A stretch of 64,000 nt of DNA from NCBI GenBank assembly GCA_036674765.1, contig JARVKI010000031.1:310001-374000 (forward strand). The letters run 5' to 3'. The notes below the pieces were generated by a model. It was not told the DNA's origin, ran no database searches, and saw nothing but the letters and a program-made list of their open reading frames with translations. This DNA is from Seiridium cupressi (Eukaryota > Ascomycota > Sordariomycetes > Amphisphaeriales > Sporocadaceae). Of the stretch, positions 46,675 through 60,137 are shown piece after piece. Numbering within the stretch: position 1 is the stretch's first letter; each line of letters starts with the position of its first letter. Made by a program: the position numbers and the translations under genes.

Positions 46675-49341
46675 ATGCTCACTGCTGATCACGACTGTGC
46701 AGAGATGATTCTGATTCTCTAAGCATGGTCCTGGGTAGAGAAAAGCATCTCTCCCAGGTCTTTGGCGGTCTGCTGGTCGTTTATGGAGTTTGATGACTAC
46801 ACATCAAGGCGTTTCATGGTTACCGACCCACGACTGAGGCATGGGCCCGATGCTGTGGAGGGCTGGTGACCACACTGGCACTTTGGATCTGATTTCCTGT
46901 CCCACTGCGTGCTTGGCCGGCTCAGTGACATGTTGGTCGTTCATATAAAAGCTATACAATGTTTGATTCCTGTATGAATTTCACTCGCACGGGCGAGACA
47001 TGAGCCCGAACTTGGGGCACTTTTGGCACGCAAATGGGAACGAAGGGAACTCGACGGGGTTGAAACCACTGGGCCGAAGTGTCCCATACCCCGGGTTCCC
47101 AATTTTCAAGATTCAAGAGAGGCATGCTTGCTCTGGAAGGTCTGGAACTGAACTGGATGTGGCATGGCGAAACGCTTAACAGTAGATTAGCATGTATGCT
47201 TAAGAGCGCAAATGGTTAGGAGAACCAGATTTTAGTGATGCATCAGCTTTCCATAACCCGTGTTTCCAGTTGTATGTACCTACGTGATCGTGCTTCGATT
47301 CTCGATCGAGTATACTGACGTCCTCCTTGGTTACTCGGGGTCACGATTTCGCGATGAAAATACCACGCCAATGGACCTTGGAATAATGGGCATGCATAGT
47401 CATCAGCTGGTCGCGAATTGTTCACCACAATCACGCACTCAAATGTCTCTTATATATACTGAAGAGAACGTGAAAACTAAGCGGCTCCCATTTCTGTAAC
47501 CACGATTCCATTTTGGAGATTTTGTGGTGACAATAGCTTTGAAAATGTGTGATGAAACATGTTCCTCACCTGGCAGCCCGCATAACCACCTCCCTCGTAT
47601 TCATGATGTGGCTGAGAATTCGGCCCCGGGGATATACAAGTAGTCAGGCACATCATCCGCGAGATAAGCAAACAACCATCTGTCCATCTCCGGGCAGTTC
47701 CCATCCGGCGTCGTGCTACCTTGTGATATAACGAATGTATGCGCTACGAAGGGGCCGGTTGAGGAAGGAAGGACATCTGTAGGGGAACGAGGAAGCATCG
47801 GATCGTTGAAGGCCATACTGCGTGATTACAACTTGGCATCGGTTCGATTTGGCCAAAATGAGGGTGAAATAAAATAGTATTGCCTTTTTTATTTTCTTTA
47901 TTAAAAACATATGGCGTTTCTTCTTCTTTTCTTAACCAAAATATATAAAATTTCCTTCTTCTTTTTTCCAAATAGAATATATATACCGCTTTTTTTTCTT
48001 ATTATTATTTAAAAATACAGTTATAGTAATACATAATATAAAATTCCCACGTAGAATAATATCGCGCACCAAGCCCACGACATGTCTATTTTTTTTCACA
48101 TCTCAAAAGGCCCTTCTCGCTGCCGGTTGCAAACAGGAAGACTTTTTAAAAAGGAAAAAAGATTATATAGCTCAACAGGTAGTAGTTCACCTTGAAATTC
48201 TGAAATGGTTTAAATATGTTTATTTTTCAATTTTATTTTTAAATTTCTTTTTCTCAAAATGTTCAAGCAAGTACGAAAGATAGACTCGCCGTAGCAAGGT
48301 CCGTTTCAGCATACGATGTAACAGCTGTCACACAATAGATTCAGGATGCGAGGTAAGAAACGATGACATGATTATCACGGCATTTGGAGCACCTTCCCCC
48401 CGCTTAGTCATGATCCTGCAGTGGACTGACGTGGCGTGTCGATGGGGCCAGCTGAGCTTCTCAGGGCTTGGGAATTTTAAATCGGGAGGCTGGGGGAGCG
48501 TTTCAGATGGATCAACTTGGCTGGCCTCTTGCCAAGGAAACGGCCGCCAACGACGGAGCAAACGGATCTGTGGTCTGGATCGTCAACTACCTATCAGGGA
48601 ATGACGTGAGATGAGGAGGCCGAGAGAATTCCGGTGGAGATGTCGACTAAGGCGCAAACCCGAGCATTACGGTTGAAGCACAACCCACAATAGGCTGTCG
48701 GCGAATGCGCGGCCACCTGCGAAATGATAAATTCATCACCAAATACCAGCAGACTCAGAAACATGCTCAGAAATATTCATGTGATCCATTCCACTACTAT
48801 ACGGTAAATGGCTGAGACCCATGCCGTCAACATCAATCTCAGCAACGCCAGTTTCCATTCCATCCATATGCTGGACTCTTGTAGCTTCTCTCTTGCCTTC
48901 TTTCCAGATCCCTGAGGGCGACAAGCGAGTAAACGACAAAGCGGAGGAACGCACCGCAAATCAGCCAGCGCTGATTGTGTGACCAAGGAAAATGACACGT
49001 CTAGAGAAGTGCAGATTGCCAACCAACCCTGTTCCCAAGAAGCCTAGGAAAAATGTTGCTTGCTGGACAAAGCCTGTGCCTACTTGTACATACGGAGCAA
49101 TGATGCTGTGGTTGAAGCAGCTCCTTTACAAGAATGGTTGGGTAGATATGATCACCAGGGAATTGGCTTGGAGCCCCAAGACAAGGCGCAGCTGTGCGTG
49201 GGCGCTTCGCCCGTACAGGGCAGGGCATTGGAATCGTAATTCAGTAGTACCGCTGCGTTCGTGAGTGATCTAGAGGAGACAAGGATGGCTGTACAGCAGT
49301 GCGGCTGGGTTATCCCGTAACAACAAGGAGAGAGAAGACAT
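46675..49341. other. Gene-poor convergent region with AT-rich block
   Basis: It lies between the Pumilio and Rco1 3' ends, with no supported gene. A 71-codon minus-strand frame at 47601-47816 reads smoothly but has no domain I can name. The AT-rich block is listed separately. Confidence 0.4.
47866..48262. other. AT-rich island
   Basis: About 400 bases much richer in A/T than either flank, with runs of T, TATA and poly(A)-like patches and no open frame. It could be decayed repeat DNA, a matrix-type AT tract or an insertion of organellar-like DNA. Nothing in it is recognisable. Confidence 0.6.
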
Positions 49342-52300
49342 CTAGTCCATCCGCATGGTTGTATCGTCTCCTTGACTGCTCTGAGGAATTATCTCCTGCG
49401 CAGCTGCAACTGCTTTACTGTCAAGAAGTTTGGTAAGTGTGGTTTTCATCTGTTCCACTTGCGCAAGCATGGCGCTTATCGAGTTTGCGTCAAGCTGAGT
49501 GATATTGCCGCTGCCAAAATGGGTAGCATCACCCGAGGCCATCAATGATACAGCGGCAGGAGGGGCATTGGCCTATAGACTTGGGTCAGCGAGACTGGCC
49601 TCGAGCAGCGAAGGCACCAGAAGGGGATACTCACGATCAGAGCACTGACGAGCTGGCTCACGCCACTGCCACTGCCGGCAAGCTGGGAGAGGTTGAGGGC
49701 AGCTTGTTGTTCCTCAATGGTCCGGGACGCGAGGGACAAAGCGGGGTTGGAGGAGCGGGACTGTGCTCCTAGAGCTCGTTCTTTGGCTCGGTTTTCGTGC
49801 ACACTGGCAAAATTAGCGTCTTAGCGAAATTGCTGGCGGGCCATCCATGACACTCACCGAGATAGGAAATCAAGCTTGATGCCCCTCTCGGGCAGCCTGT
49901 AGACGCGTCCGAAGTCCCGGCGCGTGGCGGCCCATGTGCCCTCGAGCTGGTCGTCGTCGTCGTCTTCCTCGATTTCGATCCAGCCGTTATTGCGCATCCC
50001 ACGGCTATAGGCTTGCTCAATAACCGGCGCGTTCTTGATCTTGCGGTACTTATGCGCGGGAGCAAGGTTCGCCATGAACGCATCTTCCACATGACAGGGA
50101 CACCGCCAGTTGCGTAGAACAGGAGGCACTGCCAAGGGGGGGTCTAGACAGTCTAGGTGCCAGTTCAGTCCGCAGATAGAGCAGGGAATGATGGGCCGGC
50201 TAGCCGTAACACCTTGATGGCATTGATGGCATAGCACAGCGTTGCCATCGGTATTTCTGACCCTGAAGAAGTCGAAGGCTTCTTCGTAGCCTTTCTTGTT
50301 TGGCCTGGAGATGCCACGCGTCAGCGGGAGGAATGCGTAGACCATCAAGGGCAGATCAACTTACTTGGGCTTCGTACTGGTGGTCTCCTCGTACTCGCCG
50401 TCTGGGCCGGTCTTGACCCCCTCAAAACACTCGCGTATGTCTAACGGTAACCGGAACGCTCGAGGATTCCTCTTGTCCAAGGCATCCAGAAGTGTTCCGA
50501 AAGCGCCCCGATGTCCCGTAAACTTCTCGGGAAAGAACTTGTGCATGCACTCATTGCAGTACCATTCGTCCGGCATGAGAGTCTCGTCCATCGGGGGATC
50601 GATGCACAGGAAGTGAAACGAATAACTGCATCCATCGCAACAGACGAGCTCGCCACTGCCACCACAGGCGAAGCACGAGTCGTCGTTCTCGTCCTGGTGG
50701 ATCTGGTCAGCATGATGGACGGGGAACCTCGTGGATAGCTTCTGCCTCAGACTTCGGCAAAAGCGGGAACCCGGCTCTCGCCACCACGGCCAGGCGTTCA
50801 CAGATCGACCAGCCTTCACCACAACCCCCAAAATGGCTCAAATTCGCTGCGAAAGTGTGCCATCGATGGGTTTGATGGCTCCCGGAGCAAAAATAAAAAA
50901 CGAAGAGAAAAAGGCTTACCTTTTCATGCGGAGGACCGTTGAACACAGGACTGGGACGCTCTCCACTACCACGAGGAATTCCCGCAGATGTCCCCTTCTT
51001 CTTCATAGGCCTGCACAAAAGCAATGTTAGTAAATACAGTCAATCATCTTGAATCGGGGACTGGCTGGAGGGAGCCCGTGGAGCGTTTTGATGAAATTGA
51101 ACCCGATGCAGGATCATGTGGTGCCACATGGCCAACGCGGATAAAATATTGGCTCTCAACAAACGAAACAGGCTGTTGGGCCGCGAGCGTCACCCATACA
51201 CGCAGCCACATGCTCCAGAAAATGAAGGAAAATCGCACTCACGAAGTCTTGACGCGTAATCCAATCCTCTGCTTTTTGGTGCTGCGCACATTCGACGGCG
51301 TCGCCGCTCTCGAACTGCGCGCTGATGACGGGGGCTCGTGATCAGCCCGGGCAGCGGTGGTGGGCGAGATGGCTTCATCCGCATTTTCATGATGTCTCTT
51401 CGCCGCTCTCGCCGCTCGTAAAGTCAGAGGCGGTGCCGGAGTCCTCACAGCACGGGGCTGCTCGAGAGGCGCCAATCTCGGCAACCCGTCCTCAAATGGA
51501 TCCGACGCCAACGGCTTGCGACTGAAGCTGGCTGCGACAGTCTCCTTGGTGAGCAGCTGCGTCCCCTGTCTGGCGATGACCTTTTTATCGATGAGATGTC
51601 GAGGGTCATCGGGCTCAACAGACCTGACGGTAGACTTGTTCGGGCCAGATGACTTTTTTGTTGTGTGTTGATGAGATGCGCCGTGGACCGCGATGGCGGC
51701 GGGCATGTCCAGGTCCTGCGATGGCGAAGGATGGTGAGTAGTAGCAATGTCTGGGGAGAGATCAAGTTCCGGGCACTGGATCTTCTTTTTGGACGCGGGT
51801 CTCTTCTGGCGGGCGCTGATTGGCTGGGACGAGCTTGCCGGGGTTGGTGCATCATTTGGCTCGGCAGTACTAGGGCGCGAAACGCCCAGCTCCTCGTCCA
51901 CCTGATCCATAAAATCATCAAAGTTAGCCAGCGCATCATCCGGAACGCTCGAGAGCGATGAGTCGCTGCTGACAGATCTGGACCGCCGTCGCCTCCTGCC
52001 CTTGCCAGGAGACTTGTGTGGCGACTTCTGCGGCGATTTGTGGACCTTGAGGCCGTTGATACCGCTGATAGCACTGCCGCCATGTGTGCCGTTTGTTGTG
52101 CCATTTGCTCCGTTCACAGCCACGGCCGCAGAGGATCGAACATCAGCCGGATCAGCAGCTTCAACAGGTTCGGAGGCTGCTGCAGGCGCGGGAGTGGGAG
52201 TAGGAGTCGTAGAAGTAGTCGCCACAGTAGCCGGGGCTGCAGCCGGGACCATGGGCGGAACTGTGTACATGGTGACGTTTTGCTGATCCTCAAGCTTGAG

Positions 52301-53548
52301 CTTCTTGTGCACATGTTGGTCGTAGTCAACGCTTTGCCTTTTGTTCTTTGCTGGAGTGATGTCCATTGTCAGCAACGCCGTGTAGGGTGCCGGCCGCGGC
52401 TTCTGAGGAGTAAAGTGTTGTGTGTTGGTTGGGGGAGGAACCCAGTAGTGAAAGCCTTTGTCTTCGAGCTTGCCGTCCCTCTTTCGTGCTGTGATAAGAC
52501 GATTGAACTCTGTCAATGCGTCGATATCTGCTCTTTGATGGAAAACATCCTCGAACATGGAGACAAAGTGAGGATTCGCGTGATTCTCATCGTAAAGATT
52601 ACGCAGGGCGTAGGCAGTAGGGTACCGAAAGTACCGCAGCGCTTCCTCCACCGCGACTTCCACAATCTTGTCCACCAGCTCCTTATTTTCGGGCTCTCTT
52701 TGGACCGAGACAGGAGCCTTGAACGTGGGCATAGCGATGGGGTCTGGTTCAGATCCCGCCACGGGCTCCGGCTCGCGTACAGCTTGGTGCGGCTGTGGTG
52801 TCTGGAATGATGACCGCTCTGATGGGGACGGAGGCGCCGGTTGTGTCGAAACTGAAGAATGTAGACCAGTTTCAGTTGTGGAGGGTTGGGTGAATGGAGA
52901 AGGTGAAGAGCTTTTCCGAACAGCTGCAGTGCTGCGCCGACCAACACGAACGGGGCGGGTTGCACTACCACGTCTGGAACCCGCATTTGCGCCCGGCCCA
53001 GCCGACGAGCGACGACCTTTTGCTGATTTCTTGGGCACGGGCATGTAATCATCATCGTCTTCGTCGTCGAGTCCATTGATGGGAAAAACTGGACGCGTCG
53101 GCGAAGAGGATTGTCTGCCTGGCGACTCTATCGTGGCAACAGGCTGCTGCGTGCCCTCCTCGACCGGTGCAGCGCTCGCCGCCGTGGACTTTTTGAGCAC
53201 GATCTTCTTGACCGCAGAGCCCGGTGCAGGCGTGGCCTCTCCTCCAACCGGCGTGTGCTTTTTTGCCTGCCTTGGCAGCGTTCCCAGCGGCACCATGTTT
53301 TCGACGACGCCAGTTCGCACCAAGCCTGCCTCCTGGAAACTCGCCTTATTCTGCACGGGTGGTTCCAGCCAGCGCTGCAAGAATTTCCTTTGTCCGTCGG
53401 TCGTAGCACCTTTGTTGTGGCTTGAAGGAGAGCTCGAGAGGTGCAGCGGGCTCGAGAACCGCGAGCGCGCGGACTTGGAGGTTGAAGGCATCATAGCTTT
53501 CGCGCGTGGGCGTTTGCCCCCTATTGTTCCGACCACAATAACATGCAC
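49342..53548 (-). CDS. Double-PHD protein, Rco1-like subunit of Rpd3S
   Basis: Rco1 lets the Rpd3S histone deacetylase bind H3K36-methylated chromatin and so silences cryptic transcription in gene bodies. Six exons fit: 53548-51243, 51010-50920, 50741-50365, 50304-49858, 49803-49635 and 49572-49342, about 1206 residues. The N-terminal two thirds are mostly disordered, with an ordered patch around EEALRYFRYPTAYALRNLYDE. PHD1 starts near residue 822 (CFACGGSGELVCCDGC ... WYCNEC). PHD2 starts near residue 950 (CHQC ... CSICGLNWHLDC ... RCPCH). The spacing of the two fingers matches Rco1. The C-terminal exon has a helical ANSISAMLAQVEQMKTTL segment. An in-frame ATG pair lies about 18 codons after 53548 and may be the real start. 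The acceptor of exon 3 is the least certain splice site. Confidence 0.88.
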
Positions 53549-54571
53549 TCTTTCTCGTTGCGCCTACAAGTAAATTAGCTCGCGACCTCTCGACGGCAGT
53601 AGACAATGGATCACTCACCTCCCTGAACAATAGCCCTTTCGACGTTGAATCGGCGCGTCCTGACGTAGCTCGAACGCGAGGTAGGATGCGAGAGTTGGGA
53701 TTGCCAAAATCTCGGAGTGGCACACGGAGCAGCGCTAGGACAGGGGGGGCTCCTTCATTCCAGGAGGGTCCGCAACTCGAGACCCCCAGCACAACAAAGT
53801 GTAATACCACCGCGTCGAGTGCTTTAATTTTATTCTCCAGGCAGTGAATGAGGACTTTTGGTTGCACTTGGAAGGTTGTCAGTCGTCACTACCAGGCTTC
53901 AATAAATTCACTTTCCGACCGCCGCCCGGCAAGGCAGCCTCGGAGCTGCTGGCTCAACAGATCTGCCAGGGCTTTCGCGTGGATCACGCACGCCTTACTT
54001 CAGCATTGGCAGCAGCCAGCCGCAGCTATTATGAAAGGATGCAAATTGGCCTTGCAAGTCTGCGCTGGCATCTGCTTGGAGGCATTTCGCGGACCTGGGT
54101 GAAAACCTACTCCTCGGATGTGGCGGGGTTGCTGTTTGCGGACTCACTCAGTTAACAGATGCATTGTCAGTAAGGGGTCGACGAGGCCATCGGCACCTGA
54201 ACCCCTGGTGGCGCCTCCGCCGTCCCTTCAGGCTGCCGTGCAGTTTCCATGAGCGACACCGGAACGAGCCTGACGGATGGTTCACATGCCCTGCCGTTGC
54301 AGAATGTTCGGAATACTTTCACTTTTATCTTTTGCGTCTAGGACTCTATCTGGGGTGACTGTCGGCTTATCTAGCCAAGGTCCTTGGGAGCCTTCGCGTC
54401 GTGGCCACAACAGGCTCATGTTGGGCAAACATTGTGAGCCCGCCAGCATGGCCTCGGCTGATTTGGCATGGCAAGACCTGGTATGCCCGAGTACACTTGC
54501 AGTCCAAGAGCCATGACTGACCAACTTCCCCATGAGAGTCACGTGCGTCTCTGAGCACAAAGGTAGAGCTT
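53549..54571. other. Intergenic region upstream of the Rco1-like gene
   Basis: Promoter of the Rco1-like gene and 3' flank of the EBP1-like gene. The plus-strand open frames here are motif-free. Confidence 0.4.
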
Positions 54572-56131
54572 CTACTCGTCGTCGCTCTCCTCCTCGCTCT
54601 CCTCGTCCTCTTCCTCCTTCTTGGCCGCCTTCTTTGCGGGCTTCTTCTTCTTCTTGTTCTTGCTCTTACCCTTGTTTCTTGCCAGCGGCTGCTCGAGAAT
54701 CTTCAAGATCTCCTCGTCGGTGATCTTTTTGTCCGAGTTGAACTTGCTCAGATCCAGCGTAGGGGGGCCACCAAGCTTGGTGATACCGTTCTTGGTAATG
54801 GCTGTCTCAAATCAGTATTGATATACTCCACAAACTGGAGTTTTACCGTGTCTGACTTACCGGCGGTGGTGAGGAGCCGGGCAACCGGAGCGTTCTCCTT
54901 GTCGCCAACAACCTCGTACTCGCGGAGGAAGCCGTTGCGAGTGCACTCCATGGCACCGAGCTTGGCATCACGCTCGCTCTCAAGCTGCCTCAAACTAAAG
55001 GGGAACTTGTGGAATTTGGTCTTGACATCATGCAGCAGCTTCTTGGACGATGGTCGCTTGGCGATGCCGTTCTCGTTGGCGAGGCGGTGCAGAGTAGTTC
55101 TGTTCTCGAACTTCTTCACCTTGCCACTGCCAAGACTGACACCGACTTCTACACCCCAGACCTCGCCGATCTCAGGGGTGCCATCGCCTTTTCCGCCCTC
55201 ACTAGGTGAGAGGACAATCTTCTTCTTGTCCTCAATCTCATTACGGCCAAACAACCAAGAAGTGGTGCTCTCAACAATATTGCAGTCGTAGCTCTTGGCA
55301 ACCTTCTCTAATAGGGATGTGATCTTACCATGGGACGGGGCCTTCTCCTTGGCAGCTTTCGCTTTCTCCTCATCTGTGCCAGCCGCGAGTGTTCCGGGAG
55401 GTAGAATGAGTCGCAAAAGCAGCTCGTTGGCATAGTGAGTCGCAAGTATCAGATCCGCTTCGCGCCCACTGACTACTTCCGACTCCTTGCCCTTTTCCTG
55501 GGCCAGGACAGTTCCACAGACGATTGTACCGAATCCATCCACCTGTGCGCCTAGTTGAATCTTGATGGGCTCGCCGGCCTGAATGGTGACATTGGCCTCG
55601 GTCTCATCTGAGGAGAGAGGGGTGTACGGTGTGACGAAAGCAGCCGGAGAAACAGTCGTAGGGTGGGCGAAACCTAAGCAGAATCGTATAAGTCATTGGT
55701 TCCGAAGAAGTCTAGACCTGAAGAACGTAGCAGTGACACCAAATACACTGACCCTTGAACTTGGTCTTGGCAAAGACCTTGGAGACTTCTTGCTCTAGGA
55801 GCTTGTCACCCTTCTCGCAGATGGTGACGATCTTCTCGCCGGGGACGATGAGCTTGGAAACCTCGGCAAGCACCTTCTCGGAGATGGTACCAGCAGTCTT
55901 GTATTTAGTGAGGGTGTCTGGGTTGTTCAGACTGTAGTCTACGATGTATTAGTTAGCTTGTAGTTCGCCGGGTCGAGTCTCGTGTCATGTAAGGAGGCGC
56001 GGATCGACGAGTGTAGTTATGGCGGGGTAGTTCTCGAAGAGCTATGCAAAGGTGGGTTGAAAGGAATATGTGGTATGATGCAAAGAAGACGTTGGGAGGC
56101 ATGACGAACCTGTGATCTCCTTGTCGGCCAT
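54572..56131 (-). CDS. EBP1/PA2G4-like protein (Cdb4 family)
   Basis: A methionine-aminopeptidase-fold protein without peptidase role, related to human PA2G4/EBP1 and fission yeast Cdb4; the family binds ribosomes near the exit tunnel and influences growth. Exons 56131-56110, 55938-55753, 55673-54861 and 54801-54572 give 416 residues. The spliced N terminus reads MADKEITDYSLNNPDTLTKYK, the hallmark start. GFAHPTTVSPAAFVTPYTPL and IKIQLGAQVDGFG follow. The tail is lysine-rich, then acidic (KNKKKKKPAKKAAKK, then EEDEESEEESDDE), as in PA2G4. The first exon is only 22 nt, ending at a GTTCGT donor. It lies head to tail with the Rco1-like gene. Confidence 0.93.
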
Positions 56132-57772
56132 TTTGACGGAATCGCAGTGTCAAGTGAGTGAAATGGGTTGGTGTCTGTTATGTGAGGGTGGTAGAGAAGA
56201 GGAGGCCCGGGTCGAGTATGCCCAGGTGATTTTTGGTTTTGCATTATTTGCTAACCTACTTTATTATTTGCCCCGCATTGTGGGAGGTCGAGGAAGCGCA
56301 GGTCCCGCGACAATACGCGAGCTGTGACGTCTGCCCATTGGAAGGCCGTAACAGAGTTCCACCCCGTCAGCTCGACCCATTTCGTGATTGACGCCTGATT
56401 CACTTTTCCGGGACCCCATTGCGTCGCGAGGTTCAGGCCGGATACATCCGTTCTTCATCTGGTATAATAACGCTATCTCAGATACCATCTACAACAGCTA
56501 GATAGTAAGTTAGATTGGAGGAAACAAACAAACAAATAGGAAGCATCGCGTGTTAGCCAGCTTGGATCCTTTACGCTTTAGCTCAATGTAGCTGATGATC
56601 CATGCATTCACCAGAGTCTGTCTACACACCTACTTGGTAAAGCAAGAATCAATGTCAACCTTCATAACCTTAAGTTAGGATGCAAGGCATGTTTCCATTG
56701 GCAGTAGTCTACTGGCGTCGAAAAGGGGCCAATGGACATTTGGTTTATTTTTATACACAAGTTTACATCCATTATGCACGAAGCTTGGATGTCTCCACTA
56801 TACACTATACAAGTGTGTCGTACATTTTGGAGAAACTCTCAATCGCCTTGGGATGACTCTAAAATGGGGTCCGGGAATAGAAGGACTCAGGAGACTAGAG
56901 TCAAAGTACATGTATCTATAGAATATGCACCGGGCACCGAAGGAGTCTTCGAAAGACCACTAGCTAGTATTGAAAAGGATACAAAACCTGGCATATAAGT
57001 AGCTGAATGAACTATGAAAAGCTTTGCGCTGGGAGATGGCAGATGGCAGATGGAAGACAAGTTAGGCGCTTAAAGACAGTGAAAGCATATCACCAAGATG
57101 CAAACAATGTGGATGTGTTCAGTGACTTCTCTAGGGACTCTTATATGCGAAAAACCGATGCCAACAAATGATACGGCACCTTTTTTGGTCCTTTATAGGA
57201 GACAAACTACAGGACCTAGGTGTGGAAGGTATGAAATGGGGAAGAGCCTAACGCCCCGGATAGGCGAACAATTTTAGTTTGTCATAGTTTAAATGTATCA
57301 GATTAAGACGCGTGTTTAGGTTCTTTGTAAAAGTGAAAATTACATGCAGTCAGGCAGCATCCGCTATAGGGAGGTGCCGGGCGCCTTGGAGTTTACATTT
57401 TACGTAGTTGTGATGGGTTAGGGGAAGTCAGGCACTGGAAGCAAGTTGGTGGTACAATATACCTACATTGTAAGTAGGCTGGTAGGTATCAGACCTGGCG
57501 CACGGACTCTTTTCGAGTACTTTACTTCCCCTGCTTGCTACGGCCAAAAACAAAGTACCTCTCTCGAAATAGACAAGCCCTGGCGCGAATCGCGTACGGG
57601 CAAGGAGCTCGTTCATTCGACAGCCGGCCGCTTTCTTTTCATCAATCGCGACCAGAGTTCCGCAAGCCTCGTCGACCTCATCGCCGACCGACTCGCATTC
57701 GCCCTCCATCATCGCACTCTATGCAGCCGTTCGGCCACGGTCGCTATATGTGATTCGTAGCCCAACCTCACC
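56132..57772. other. Divergent intergenic region
   Basis: Between the EBP1-like gene (-) and SNF5 (+), with no gene recognised. It has a short GCAGATG repeat near 57033-57053 and an AAAC repeat near 56522-56535. Confidence 0.4.
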
Positions 57773-60137
57773 ATGGCGACCAAGCACGACGCTGAGACGG
57801 CCCCGAGTGCCACGGCCGGCGCTGCAGCTCCCTCGGCCTCAACGTCCACGGCCAAGTCGGAACACTCGTCTGCATCGACGCCAAACGACAAATCAGATGC
57901 ATCCGACTCCAATACCACGAGTCTCCCGGTACGCGACAAGGATTCCTTCAAGGAGGTGCTAATAAACCAGTACGTCGCGCGAGATCACCTGCATGCGGCC
58001 GCCATAGTCGACGACCAGAGCCGGCTCAACAATCACAACAAGGACAGCTACAAGAAGATTGCCGACTACAAGTTGGTCCGGAACGATTACCGCCCGTGGT
58101 TCACGCCTAGCAGGCTGTATGGGGAGGGCTACAGTGGATATGCCAACGGCCGGACGGAGATAGGTGGCCCGGCGCGGTTGCTGTATCCCCAGCAGAAGCC
58201 GCGGCCTGGCAAGCGGACCACTCCAGCGCTCAAGTGGAAGCGGAAGGACATGAAGCAGCAGGCGGAAACGCATGAAGAATTGGTGCCCGTACGTGTGGAT
58301 GTGGATTGGGACAAGATTCGTCTGCGCGACACCTTCACTTGGAATCTCCACGAGCGCTTGGCTGCGCCAGAACTGTTCGCCATGCAACTGATCGAGGACA
58401 TGGGACTGAAGACACCCGTCGCCCAACCTATTTATGAACAGGTCATTTTACAAATGAAGGAACAGCTCAACGATTTTTACCCCTTTGTCTTTTCAGATGA
58501 AGATGCCCTGGATCCCGAGCTGCCCTACTCTGCTTGGAAAAACGACGAGATGCGGGTACTGATTAAACTCAACATCACCATCGGGCAGCTTACTTTGGTG
58601 GACCAGTTTGAATGGGACATCAACAATCCACTCAACTCGCCCGAGGAGTTTGCGGTGAGCATGGCCAAGGAGATGTCGCTCAGCGGCGAGTTCGTAACGG
58701 CCATTGCGCATTGCATCCGCGAACAGACTCAACTATTCACACGAAGCTTGTACAGCATAGGACATCCATTTGATGGCCGACCCATAGAGGACCCTGATCT
58801 GGTGGCGGCGTTCCTTCCCTCACCGTTGCCCAACGTCTTCAGGCCTCAACAGCAGGCCAAGGAATACGCCCCGTATCTGTACGAACTTTCTGAGCAGGAG
58901 TTGGAGAAGAACGAGGTCATCTTCCAGCGGGAACAAAGGCGGCAAAAGAGAGCAACAGTCAACAGGAGAGGAGGCCCCTCGTTACCTGACCTGAAGGAGC
59001 GGCAAAGGACTATTCGTACCTTGGTCGTATCGTCGGTGTTACCCGGTGCGGCTACTGATGTGGAGGATAGCACATTGTACAAGAGAGTTGCTGGCACTGC
59101 AGCTGGGCGGAAAGGACGTGGAGCACGTGATGATCTCTCTGATTCGGACGACAGCGAAGACTCTTCGCCCGACTCACCGGCAGCCTCACAGCTACAAGGC
59201 ACTGCAAGAACACGAGGCATGCGGGGTGCTGCAACGGCTGCAGTCTCCCGTATGGCAAACCTTGGTCGTTCTGAAACGCCGGAAGCGACGATACATCATC
59301 ACGAAACCCGCATATCTAGGAGATCTGGCCGCGAACTGACTAGAGAGGCAACAGAAGAGCCGCAGCACATGATGGTCACCTTGAAGGTCGGGAGGGAGAG
59401 ACTCAGGAAATTTTACCGCGACCAGAAGTCGAAACAGAGCACACCATCCGGAGCCCATACACCTTCAATGGCCCACACTCGGGCTCCCAGTGCTTCTGTA
59501 TCGAATGCGATGCCACCCCCGTCTACCCCTAGTGCCCCGAACACAGCGACTGCTGTCCCAGCAGCAAAAACCACAGCTGACGGCCTACCTCCTGGACAAA
59601 TTGGTCGTGTGGAAGCTCCTGCTCCCTCAGTGACAATTCCCCAGCCCAATCCTGTAAGACCCCTAGCTCATTCTCTATCCCAACCCAGAAACCCACATTT
59701 CCGATACTCGAGTAGTTTTTATGATCTGTGAAAGGTCCCTGAAGTCAGACATCTTGAAACCCCCTCCGCTCCCCCAAGACTATGCCATCAAAACAATCAC
59801 TCACAGAATCACTTAGCCACCACCCCCAGCTTGGCTTGTACAAGCCTTGGAAGCTTGCAAAGGCAGTGAACAATACGCCAACGATCAATTTGAGGGTTTG
59901 ATGCGTTACACGTCGCTCGACGCCACGACAAACTTGCCCGTCCCTATGCCACAGGCAGGAAGCGACATACCGCCGAACGTCAAGTTTTTTTTCCTCCCTC
60001 GCATTCGATGCCTTGACTGCCCGGGCAAGCTCTATACCACAGGACCAGACTTGACGGCCATCAACTTCGAGGTTCATCTGAAGAACAGGTTGCACCGTGA
60101 GAAGGTCGATGCACGGTTACAAGGCACACAGGGGTAA
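57773..60137 (+). CDS. snf5: SNF5 core subunit of the SWI/SNF chromatin remodeler
   Basis: A SMARCB1/Snf5 homolog that bridges the remodeler ATPase and the nucleosome. Exons 57773-59653 and 59817-60137 give 733 residues. Two SNF5 repeats are clear: one from about residue 168 (VPVRVDVDWDKIRLRDTF, ELFAMQLIEDMGL) and one from about 259 (VLIKLNITIGQLTLVDQFEWD, EEFAVSMAKEMSL). The middle is basic and serine-rich. The first exon can read on to a stop at 59731. Splicing at GTAAGA (59654) to the acceptor at 59816 instead adds PPPPAWLVQALEAC, then RIRCLDCPGKLY and FEVHLKNRLHREKV, a zinc-binding-like C-x2-C/H-x5-H segment found at the end of filamentous-fungal Snf5. That tail supports the intron. The N-terminal Ala/Ser/Thr-rich stretch is disordered. 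Confidence 0.92.

Noticed and set aside
47601..47816. 71-codon minus-strand frame that reads smoothly
   Set aside because: It could be a gene remnant, but no family is recognisable and the neighbouring DNA offers no continuing exon.
57033..57053. GCAGATG repeat as a regulatory array
   Set aside because: Only three imperfect units, with no matching arrays elsewhere; treated as simple sequence.
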